NCBI GenBank assembly: GCA_015143295.1
Contig: JABCRI010000941.1
Coordinates: 39,483 to 103,482 of the forward strand
Source: Tetracentron sinense
Taxonomy: Eukaryota; Streptophyta; Magnoliopsida; Trochodendrales; Trochodendraceae
Direction: 5' to 3'
DNA length: 64,000 bases
The position numbers and the translations under genes were made by a program. Below, piece after piece: positions 11,886-22,159 of the stretch (its first letter is position 1; each line of letters opens with the position of its first letter). The notes under the pieces are model-generated. The model saw only the letters and a program-made list of their open reading frames with translations. It was not told the DNA's origin and made no database searches.

Positions 11886-12147
11886 CCCAATGGATTGGCC
11901 CTGAATTTTTTACATGGAAATCAATGCTCTCATTCATGGCTTTTTGAGCTAGATAGTGTGTCATAGAATTCGCTATGCCGCTTACGTGCTGAAAGCTGGC
12001 CTCCTTACAAGATTACTGAAATAGTAGGATGTTGTCTATAATAGAGAGGATTTTAGTGTGGATTTGAGCAGTGATCCTAATTAGGAAGTCGATACTCTCC
12101 CTTGCATCTGACTCAATCACTATCTTGGTCCAACAATTATCAACATC
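11886..12147 (-). pseudogene. LINE RNase H domain remnant
   Basis: On the minus strand the translation reads WTKIVIESDARESIDFLI, then HTKILSIIDNILLFQ and a stop. A further recognisable block is FQHVSGIANSMTHYLAQKAM. This is the C-terminal half of the plant LINE RNase H domain (acidic ESD followed by the R.AN..AD.LA-like helix). It is an isolated fragment with no RT attached, hence a dead remnant. Confidence 0.65.
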
Positions 12148-13430
12148 CGGTTCAGGAAAAATTAAATGGATAAGTCACTTAGCTTGGGAGTTGGGACCAA
12201 CCCCTTGTAAAGGTCCGCACATCCACTGTCCAGTCAAATTATGAGTGGGGACTAGATGAATGGTAGTAATCATTGAAAATGGACTTTAATTAATTTAAGC
12301 AAATGTATCTTAATAGTTTTATTTCCAACCAAAAGTTTCTGTTGAGGGTCACCAATTGTTATCTTATTAACTTACTCTTTGAATTCTTCATATTATTTCA
12401 TTTTATAATTCTTTCTTCTTTTATTAACCTCTATAGTTAGGTTTTGAATCTTAAAACACTTTTGCATGAATCGTATCCTGGTTGATAAAATCTTTGTTTG
12501 ATTTCTCATATAAACTTAAAATTTTCCTAGTAGTATTAAGTATTTTATTAAAGAAATATTATAGTAAGAAAATAATAATGTAATATCTATGACATATTGG
12601 TTCCGTCCTTCCGACCACCTATTTCCCTAATATGTTGTTGTACCTGCAATTCTGTTTTTTTAAAGTTTATTAGCAGAGCAAGCCTGCAATTCTGTTTTTT
12701 TTTTTTTTAAGTTTATTAGTAGAGCAAGCTTTGTTGTCATGAGAATTCACAACAGCAACCCATAATATAAGCTCGCACTTTGCTTTAATAATACATTTTT
12801 GATTTGAAATCACACAATCCATATGTGGTTTCAAATTAATTTTATAATTTTTTTTCCGAATTTTCCGTATCATTAGTGTTACTTGCATAGCAAAATTTGT
12901 TGTATACCCAAACTTATTTGTTTTGTAAAATAAAATATGCAAATTATGATTTTATTCTTTTAAATGATGGATATTATTTTCGTAATTAATCTTTTATTTC
13001 TTTCTTTCCTTATTTACATTCATGTTATTTTCGATGCATGGGGACTTCGATAGGAAAATTTTTCTAGTGCTATTGATTGCATTTGGACTTATAGGTTGTT
13101 TGTTCAATGTGTATTTTGACCATCATTTGCGACTCAAATAAGAAATTTATGTACATTTTCAGCACAAGGATCAACTATAGAATTTTTAAAGTGGGAATTT
13201 GGTTTGTATAAGGGTAGATTTTGATTTAGAAATAGTGTTCCAGTGAAATTTAGTTTTGTAGACTAAGAAGTTTCAAACAAGTAATGAGTAACATATAATT
13301 TTTTGTTTCCATCCTATATTTATTTCAAATGTAAATTGACTTTTTTGTTTCTAAGCCACAACTAATGACTTTTTTTTTATTTCAAATGGGAAATTGATAA
13401 TAATTTTTTTTAAAAAAACTCTCCATGTAT
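12148..13430. other. AT-rich intergenic region with a short direct repeat
   Basis: No gene supported. Positions about 12642-12730 hold a 45-bp direct duplication (CCTGCAATTCTGTTTTTT ... TTTATTAGCAGAGCAAGC, twice) differing mainly in T-run length. Confidence 0.55.
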
Positions 13431-13561
13431 CTACTATCGAGAGCTGGACCATTTGATTGAAAATCCAATGGCTCCATGTCCACACATGCTTTAAGGGATG
13501 GCCTCACTTAATGTTTGACACCGTTAGATTGAAAATCCAACAGGCCAACTCTCAATAGTAG
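13431..13561. mobile_element. Small MITE
   Basis: About 131 bp with imperfect terminal inverted repeats: CTACTATCGAGAGCTGG at the left and, reverse-complemented, CTACTATTGAGAGTTGGCC at the right. Inner arms (TTGATTGAAAATCCAA / TTAGATTGAAAATCCAA) are direct repeats. No coding capacity. The target duplication is unclear. Confidence 0.45.
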
Positions 13562-14033
13562 TTATTATTTATAGTCTTAAATCATTTCCCTTTCAAATGT
13601 ATATTTATTTAAATCATTTTGTTTTGTTCTATTATTGTGTGATGCACAGAATTTTTTATAATGTTTAATTAAAAAGAAAAAAGGAAAGCAAAATGAAACC
13701 TAATCAACCGCGCAAAATGAGACCTAATCAACCGCACAAAATATATAGCTTTTTTTTTCATCATCTTTTTGTGGAACGCTAGATTAAAGTTGGCTATTGT
13801 GCTATCCCTTCATTCAAATCCATGTCATCTGAACAGGTACCTATCTATCTCATGTGCTCTGCAACTTTTCCCGACCCCATTTCAGCCCTTACCTCTGGCG
13901 GTGGTCCCCTCCTACTACCTTCACCCTCTAACTTACTAACCTACCTATTTTCGATTCCCTCCTCAGTTTCTTTTCGTAGTCCCACCATCACCTTTCAATC
14001 TATGCCGCTAATATCTCAGCGTACTATTACCCA

Positions 14034-15700
14034 GTGGCCATGGATAACACAAACCACACTACCATAGAAATGGAGAACCCAGAATCCCTAGCCGAAGAAA
14101 TGAGCCATCGCCTGACTCTTCAAAACTTAAACAAACCCATCAGCATTGCCCCATCCATGCTCCTCGATGTCCTGTCGGAGTTTAAAAATAGTATCATCGG
14201 CAAGCTATTCTTGGACAGACCCACCAACCTGACTACTGCCAAACGAACTACAATCAAAGCATGGAATTCAAAAGGTCTGGTAAGTGCCGTCAACCTTGAA
14301 AATGACTTCATTTTATTTAAGTTCTCCAACAGCACTGAGGTCAATCATGTACTAGAGCACCAACCGTGGTCATTTAATACACCCTCTCTTGTTGATGAAA
14401 TAAAAACCTGGTATTATAGTGGCTGAGCTGTCCCTTACCACCATCCCTTTATGGGTGCAAGTCCACGACCTCCCCCTGAGAGTGGGAGAGGCTATTGCAG
14501 CAAGGATTGGAGATTTCAAAGAAGCCGACTTAGCCGGACAAAGTCCTACCCGGGGAAAATTTTCTGAGGATCCGTGTCACTGTTCACATCTCTCATCCAC
14601 TAAAACCCTATGTGATCTTACCCATGACGACCATCAATCCACGTACCCTAGAACCCATCACCACTCCTACACCATTCCCTATCACATATGAAAAATTACC
14701 CACTTGCTGCTATAGGTGTGGACGTATGGCCCATGATGATAAACATTGTTCCTACTCATCACCTGAACCTATTGTTGATAATAGGAGTTCCACTCCTCAC
14801 ACCAGCTATTTGTTTGGGCCATGGCTTCGAGCTGAATCTTTCACTTTAAGAGCAGGCCTCAAGCACTTGCTTTGGTCTGAGCTGGAGCCCTCCGGACAGT
14901 GTCCAGAGAGGAAAGCTCGCCGGAGAAGATGGGAAGTGAGAGGTCTAATCCCAATACTGACACAGAGCAACGCTCTCCTATATGTACACATACGGTCACG
15001 AGAGAAGGTAAACAACTATTGTAAAATATGTTGAGAGAGTCGGCGCATGTCAAGCTTCCTGCAGCGATCGTCAATGCTTCCTCAATACCTCCAGGACAAG
15101 TGGCAAACAAATTCTTGAAGGACTAGGTTGTACTAATCATCAGGAAGGTGGGTTGTCCACATGAAACCCTTGTCGAAAACAACTGGATAATGACCTACAT
15201 CCCTCACCATTATCAAAAAAAGGGCTACTGGTCCAATCTTAATATCACATAAACATCCCCATCAGCCTCATTCTCTGACATGGTGCAAGATGAAACGCCC
15301 ATAACCCAATCGGAGCCAAATACCCAGCCAACCAAATTTGAATCCATATCCGAAATAATAACCATATCCAACACTCACAGCTCCTCCAGCCCACCCAAGC
15401 CTATCAACTCCCCACAGATTACTCTGGGCTGTTTACAGAAACCGGCACCCATTCTAATCAGGCCCAAGTCTACAAAAGCTCCATCAAGAACCAGCAAACC
15501 AAGTATCCCACAAAAGTTCAGATCAAAGACTCCAAACAGGCCCATGAATCCAGTTTGCTCAATAACTGAAGACAACCATCCCCCGGTGGAGATGCAAATC
15601 CGCTCTCAGTCTGCACCTTCAGGAATCTCTCCAGGTACAACAAACAACAAGTTATCATCCTTGATTGGGGTAGTTGCCAGGGAGCAATCACCCCAGCCCC
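14034..15700 (+). pseudogene. LINE ORF1 (gag-like), broken
   Basis: The start MAMDNTNHTTIEMENPES leads into a DUF4283-like region (SEFKNSIIGKLFLDRP ... WNSKGLVSAVNLENDFILFKF ... VLEHQPWSF). A stop near 14424 and a frame change follow; the reading continues as LTTIPLWVQVHDLPL. Further on comes the zinc knuckle CYRCGRMAHDDKHC (CX2CX4HX4C) around 14708-14750. A serine/proline-rich tail (about 15280-15705) closes it. ORF1 proteins bind LINE RNA. At least two frame breaks make it non-functional. Confidence 0.8.
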
Positions 15701-15701
15701 A

Positions 15702-16752
15702 ATGAAGGCTTTAGCATGGAACTGTCAGGGGTTAGACTAACCCCGGACAATTCGTATCTTGAGGGACTTGGTCCTTCGTCACAGGCCCCATGTTGTTTTT
15801 TTGATGGAGACAAAGAACAAGAAAAAAGTTATTGATCATGTGGTGAAATCGTGTAAGCTTTCAAATGTGTTCTCAGTTGATCCAGTTGGTTTATCTCGAG
15901 GTCTTGTCTTACTATGGCCAGATTCCTCTAGTATCCCAAATTTTGAATCAAATGTTAATTGCATTGATTTAGGAATCAAATCTCATCTTAGTGATTGGAT
16001 GATTTTTTGTCTACGGTCCTACGGAGATTCATAAGAGGAAAGATCTATGGAAGAAGATTGCGAGGATGGTTGATAGAGTCCATCCATGGCTATGTATGGT
16101 AGATTTCAATATTTTGACTGTGGAGCAAAAAAGGAGGAAACAGCCCACTTCCTTCTCAACTCAAGCCCTTCCAAGACATGGTCTCATCGGCCCACCTATC
16201 GGATTTGGCCTACCAGGGGTCATGCCTCACATGGTCCAATAGGAGAGATAACCCGGATTTCATAGCTGCTCGTCTTGATCGAGCTCTAGCCAACCCGACA
16301 TGGTGTGGGATGGCTCTAAATGCTTTGGTCCATATCTATCCAGCGATTGGATCTGATCATAGCCCCGTTCTAGTCTCGGTTGATGGTCCCTATTGCCCAA
16401 GAAAAAATCTCTTTCGGTACAAAGAAATGTGTAGAAATCACCTAGACTGCCAAGAGGTGACTGGGAAAGCATTGTGAGAGGTCCCAGATGTTTAAACTTT
16501 GCAAAAAAAAATCTAGCATTGCAGAGAAGACCTTATTAGATGGAATTAACAATCTTTCGGCTATCTCCCGGAAAGAATTCAAAAGCTAAAACAAAGGATT
16601 GGCGATCTACAATCCCAAGATCAAACAGAGCAGATTATCCATAACAAATAGGTTCTCACTATTGATCTTCATCAGGCCTACCACCAAGAGGAGACGATGT
16701 GGAGACAAAAGTCTAGATCTGAATGGATAATGCTCGGAGACAGAAACATGCG
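15702..16752 (+). pseudogene. LINE ORF2, endonuclease part
   Basis: MKALAWNCQGLD is the hallmark start of plant LINE ORF2 endonucleases, immediately followed by a stop. RDLVLRHRPHVVFLMETKN follows. The C-terminal endonuclease motif is found at about 16360 (PAIGSDHSPV, carrying the catalytic SDH). The linker to RT is cut by the solo LTR directly after GDRNMR. Several frame shifts and stops are present. Confidence 0.85.
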
Positions 16753-17249
16753 TGTGAACAAGGATTTCTGGTCCCCGCCCACGAGGAGGGATGCTGTCCT
16801 GGCGATGTGGTCAATTGATTTTATGTTTAAAGTCGCCACTTATTTATTCTGTAGGGATAAGCCTCATTCAATGGATAAGGTCTTGATCTGCTTAGAGTTC
16901 TAGGTAAGAGACTCGGTTAAGTCCGGGGAAGATGTTAGGCACCCCGGTACTTCCGTTTTACAACGATTGCCTACTTACTAGGTTTAAGCCAATTAAGATC
17001 AAGATGTCATTCAAATGTCGTTGATTTAGTTTATACTAACCCAAGAAGGGAAGAGCTAAGCTAGGGTCGGGCCGAAGTTGGGCTACCTACGTACTCACAT
17101 TGGGGTGAAATCAGACCGATCATAATTCTGGTACATGAGCATGTGCCGAGGCTAAGGGGAGTATGTTGTGTATGCATCAAGGGTGGGTTAGGGTCTAGTC
17201 CGGTAGACTAGGGTTGAGTTGACTGGGTTGGTCAAGTGCTTAGTTTGAT

Positions 17250-17495
17250 TGGGCCGGCAGGCCAAGGTTGAAGTCCGGTAGGCTTAGGCCCGGTAGGAAG
17301 TCTGGTAGACTAGGGTTTGGCCCGGTAGGCCAAGGGTGAGCCTGGTAGGCCTAGGGTTAAGCCCGGTAGGCTTGGATTGGCCTGGTAGGCCTAAGGTTAA
17401 TCCCGGTAGGCTTGGATCGGTCGGCCCGGTAGGCTTAGGGTTAAGCCCCGTAGGCTTGGATCGAGTCGGTAGGCCTAGGTTTGAGGTCCAGGTTT
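17250..17495. repeat. GGTAGGC-type tandem repeats within solo LTR
   Basis: About ten degenerate units of 17-34 bp around CCCGGTAGGCTTGGATCGG and CCTGGTAGGCCTAGGGTTAAG. The stretch can be read in frame on both strands as low-complexity peptide, but this is simply the repeat. Confidence 0.85.
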
Positions 17496-17967
17496 GCATT
17501 ATGGATTTTAAGTGTTTTTCCCAAAATGACCCAAGTTAAATGGGCTAACTATGGTTAAACATGGGTTTTAACCATGGTTAGTCCAAGTAACCAAGGTAGG
17601 GGCATGTTTTGCATATTTTATTGCCTTTTGTGATTTTTGAGAATTTAACCAAGGCTCAAATAGGCTTAACCATGGTTAAACCAAGTATTAACCATGGTTA
17701 AGCTCATCTAACCATGGTTAGGCATGAGCATGATCCACAAGAGGTTTCTGCCATTTTATAATTTTTTGGAATCTTATGGATTTTTCCAAGTTGATTTGGT
17801 GAACTAACCGTGGTTAAGGTTTAACTATGGTCCAGTTTAACCATGGTTAGGGCCAAGTAAGGTCGGGGGAAGCTCGGGTTGGATCCCAGGGGTCATGCCA
17901 AAGTCAATAGAGGGCCCCCATGGGCTATGGGCCCACTGTAGGGCCCAAAAATGCTCAAAATGCACTC

Positions 17968-19105
17968 TGTCGATAAAGGTATTACCGACAAAGGCAGTGA
18001 TTTTTTGGCAACTTTGGCCCCCTGTAACTCAAGTTAGGGAAGGAGTTGAGGGGCCTACAACCCATGGTTTTGAAACCTGAGATGAGGGGAGTAAAATGGA
18101 CCTGGTATGGGCCTTAGGGGTGGCCTGGTATGGGCGCCACGAAGTGTCAAAGTGGCGCTGCCACTCGTTTACATAAAATGATGAATGTCGGCGCTGGTAT
18201 TGCCGACATTCTGAGCAGTTATTGTCTTTTAGATTTTAACCCTAGTTATGCTTAACTAGGGCTCTGATGGTCCTCGGGTAAGTTGTAGGGGAGATCCTGG
18301 GGATCAACCCTAGCCCTGGGTTGGGCCCTGGGGAGGCTCAGGTGGGGCCCACGATGGCCACAAAGACAAGCTGCAGGGGTGTCGGTACTGAGTTTACCGA
18401 CATCCTGAATTTTGTTTTAGAAATTAAAAATCATCATGTGGGCTGCTACGGGGAGTGAACTAGGGGTTCCCTCATGACTTGAGGGACCCCCAGGCCCTTT
18501 TGGAGCTACTGGTGGTGGTATTCTTCTCTTAGGGGATTCCCCACACCTATGGTGAAGGTGGAGGAGCCCCCTTTAGTGGGTTTTTTTATACAAAACCAAA
18601 GAAAATAGTCCCCTGGAAGGACCAGGGGGTCACATGGGATGTTAAAGCAAATACAAGGATGGGTAGGGGAAGCCCTACCCTGCTGTGATGCTCCCAGAGC
18701 TGTTGGAGGTCCTTAGGAGGGGCGGTGGCGCTGAGGTGGAGCTAGGCGGTGCTGCACAGGGGCAGTGAGTGATTGAGGGTGCTGCTACGACCCCAAATGG
18801 GAGCTGGGAAGGCATGAGGATCTGAGGGTATGCCTAAAATCTAACAGGGGTTCAGATAGAGCTTCTAGAGTGGAGTTTATAGGCTATGGGGTGTCCCCTT
18901 TATAGGCTAGGGGTTCGGGACACCCCTAGTATAAGGACGGTGGTAGGTGGATGCTCAGGAGGTCGGAGTGGAGCTGCACAGGTGTGCCTGAACCCTGCAG
19001 GGGATGGCGTGCTACAGGAAGAAGATAAACAAGGTGTCGGTAATAGGATTACCGACACCCCAAATGCTTGCAAAAACAGGATGTCGGTAATCCAATTACC
19101 GATCC
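17968..19105. repeat. Five dispersed TGTCGGTA...TACCGACA hairpins
   Basis: Short inverted repeats at 17968-17990, 18185-18209, 18380-18402, 19033-19059 and 19080-19105. All have arms close to TGTCGGTA and TACCGACA with 5-9 nt loops. The intervening sequence is not repeated. Their spacing and shared arm sequence are unusual within one LTR. Their role is unknown; they could be transcript stem-loops. Confidence 0.75.
18875..18906 (-). promoter_or_regulatory. Paired TATA boxes of solo LTR
   Basis: The minus strand has GCCTATAAAG and, 22 bp downstream, GCCTATAAAC. Both are good plant TATA matches in the expected transcription direction of the LTR. Duplication of the promoter core is inferred. Confidence 0.4.
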
Positions 19106-19512
19106 CATGGGTTTTTATCCAATAGGCCCTCGGCCCTGACAGCATGCGCACTTGATTGAGGTTTTTTGAATTTTATTGAGCCCCTGCTTGGGCCCAAGCC
19201 GAGTTTGAGGGTTTTGGGGTCCTACGGCTTAAGCCCTAAGGGCCTAGGGCTTACTAGGGCTTGTACTAGGCTTGGTTTAGGTTAGGGCTAAGCTAGGGCT
19301 AGGCTAGGGTTTTCCTTGGGTTAGGGTTTAACTAGGGTTTGGTCCTAGGGTTCGGTCCTAGGGTTCACCTAGGGTTAGGTTAGGGTTAAAACCTAAGGTT
19401 TGCTAGGATTTGCTAGGGTGTTACCTACGGTTTGGGGACCTAGGCTGGGGATTAACCATGGTTAAGGGACTTAACCATGGTTGGCCAGGGGTGTAAAAAT
19501 TGGATGCTTACA

Positions 19513-22159
19513 ATGCGCTTTTTTCATACAACTGCAGTCCATAGGCGACAAAGAAATCATCTATTAACCATCAAACGGGAGGATGGTCAGTAGACTCAAT
19601 CTGAAGGAGAGATGGAAACGGTTATTGTAAAGCACTTTGAGGAACTCTTTTATTCGTCAAACCCGACAAAACTTCAGGAGATATTGGAGTCTGTTCAACC
19701 CAAGGTCTCGGCCCAAACCAATCTAAATCTATGTAGGGTCGTGACTAGGAGTGAAGTCAAGCAAGCAATATTTAGAATTGGCCCGCTGAAGGCGCCTAGA
19801 CTGGATGGGATGTCTGGTATTTTTTTCACAACAATTGGGAGACAATTGGGGATGATGTGTGTGAAGCAGTTCTCACTTTCTTTCAAAATGGCTTCCTTTT
19901 GCTCCAAATCAATTTCATTCATACCGTGTTTATCCCAAAAATTCAAAATCAGGAAAGTATGGCTCACTATAGACCGATTAGCCTATGCAATGTCACCTAC
20001 AAGATTATAGCAAAAATCCTAACCAATAGACTCCAGAATTTTTTGGACGATATCATTGATCCGACTCAATCCGCTTTCATTAATGGGAGGCAAATCATGG
20101 GTAACGTTTTTATGGCTCAGGAAGTGTAACATTTTCTCAAAAGAATGAAAAAAGGGCCCAATCGCTACGCAACCATCAAACTTGATATGAACAGAGCTTA
20201 TGATAGAGTGGAGTGGAAATTTCTTTTTGCTATAATGGCAAAGTTAGGATTCTCTGAAGACTGGATTCACTGGATTACTCAATGTATTACCACGGTGCAG
20301 TACGTAGTCATGATCAACAACGAGCCAAAGGGTTTCATCACGCCTTCTAGGGGCCTGCGGCAAGGTGATCATCTTTCTCCTTGTTTCTTATTTGTGCTGA
20401 GGCTATGTCTAGTATGTTGTAGAAATCAAGCTTGGGAGGCCAGATTAGTGGCATCAAATTAGCTCGTGTAGTGCCTAATCTCTCCCATCTCCTATTTGCG
20501 GATGATTGCCTTACTTTCATTAAGGCCAATATGGAGGAATCAGGTCACCTTCTCAACCTCCTTGATGACTATGGAAAAGCCTCGGGGCAACTGATTAATT
20601 ACAAAAAATCTGGCATCTCTTTTAGTTCCAAAACCCCTTCCCGCTTTCATCGTATTATTTCCCGGAATCTACATATCCGGAGTTTTGCATCTCCAAAAAA
20701 ATATATGGGTTTTCCCACCAAGTTGGATTGATCAAAATGGAAAGCTTTTGAACAAATCAAGCTCAAAATGACGCAAAGGATGCAGGGGTGGTCTGCCTCT
20801 CTTCTCTCTCAAGCGGGTCGGGGTGTGCTTATTTGGGCAGTGGTGCAGGCCATCCCAGCATATACTATAAGTTGTTTCAAGCCCTATCTTTGGTGGATCA
20901 ATGATGCTAACAAGGTTATTGCTTGGTTTTGGTGGCATCATTCAAATGAGAGGAAACTTCACTGGCTTAGTTGGAAAAAATTGTGCCCCCTAAAGACAAG
21001 GGTGGTATGGGGGATTTCACGATTTCCAGGCTTTCAACCTAAGCCTTCTGGCGAAACAGGGATGGCGTATTATTAACCAACCCGATGCTCTTTGAGTAAG
21101 AATCCTAAAAGCCTGATATTTCCCTAGATCTTCATTCCTGGAAGCTAGGACTGGAAGCCACCCATCTTGGGTTTGGAAAAGTTTGTTAGCTGGGCGAGAT
21201 ATTTTGTTGGAGGGTGTCCGCTGGTAGGTTGATTCGGGTAATATTGTTCGAGCTTTTAAAAACCCTTGGATCCCATCCATCCCCCAATTCAAACCAATTC
21301 CCCTTCCCAACATGGCAAACTCTAAAATTTTGATGTCTCAATTTATTACCAAGGAGGAAGGCATCTAGGATTTGCCTAAACTTCATCGTTTTTTTTACCC
21401 CCTCAACAATCTCAGAGATTCGAAAAATCTCAGTTAGCTCCCATAATGGCAATGATCGTCTGGTTTGACATTACAATTCCTTGGGGAAATTTGAGGTTCA
21501 GTTAGCAGCCCATCTGGCCCATCATTTTCTTGCAGCAAAACAAGCATCCTCCAGTTGCGTAGGAGTCGAGCACGAGAATATGAAATGGAGCCTGATTTGG
21601 AAGCTCTCAATCCTCCCAAAAATTCAAGTTTTTATTTGGAGGGCAGACAACAATGCTCTAGCTGTCGGCCAAAATCTCAGGAAGAGGAATATCCCAATAG
21701 ATCCCCACTACCCTCTATGCCAGGAGCAAGATGAGTCAGTTCTCCACCTCTTGGTGGACAACCCTTTTGCCAAGGCCATATGGTTTGGATCTCCTTTAGC
21801 TATCACGACCTCTATTTTAGATAACACCTCGTTCTTGGGCTGGAGGAGTAACTAAGCGAAGACGAGGGACTTCAAAGCTGAGAATTTTCGAGTAGCCTCC
21901 CAAATCAGCATCATTCTATGGCACATTTCGAAAGCTTGTAATGAGTTCATTTTTGAAGGGAAAAATCCAAATCCTATAGACCTTCACCGTATTATGCAGT
22001 TTTCTTGTGAGCTGCGAGGATGCAACACTATCCTGCCTTAGTCACTCAGCTTACCATTCAGAGAGACGTCAAATGGCGGCGGCCGCTTGATCAAGGATGG
22101 CTCAAGATCAATGTCTACAGAGCGGCCTTACTGAATCTCAATATCGCGGGTGCGACAAC
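19513..22159 (+). pseudogene. LINE ORF2, reverse transcriptase part
   Basis: It continues ORF2 after the first solo LTR: FFHTTAVHRRQRNHLL, then RT blocks FIPKIQNQESMAHYRPISL, TQSAFINGRQIMGNV, IKLDMNRAYDRVEW (catalytic Asp near 20184), GLRQGDHLSP and LLFADDCLTF (catalytic FADD at 20495-20506). The zinc-binding connector typical of plant LINEs follows (IWKLSILPKIQVFIWRA ... CQEQDESVLHLL, about 21590-21770). The start of RNase H (QGWLKINVYRAA) is at about 22095. Multiple frame shifts and stops. Confidence 0.88.

Larger units (their letters stand above)
16753..19512 (-). mobile_element. Tat/Ogre-like solo LTR inserted in LINE (TSD ATGCG)
   Basis: It begins TGTGAACA and ends GCTTACA and is flanked on both sides by ATGCG (16748-16752 and 19513-19517). 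Deleting it restores the LINE reading GDRNMR-FFHTTAVHRRQ. It shares the LTR block GTGCCTAACACCTTCCC (minus strand, about 16930) with 1403-3806 and 22160-24853 but is otherwise diverged. It contains GGTAGGCCTAGG tandem repeats (17250-17495), many TTAACCATGGTTAA palindromes (17550-17850) and five short hairpins. No internal retrotransposon sequence is present. Confidence 0.88.

Noticed and set aside
17284..17539. Proline/glycine-rich open frames on both strands
   Set aside because: They are produced by the GGTAGGC tandem repeat of the solo LTR and have no independent support.
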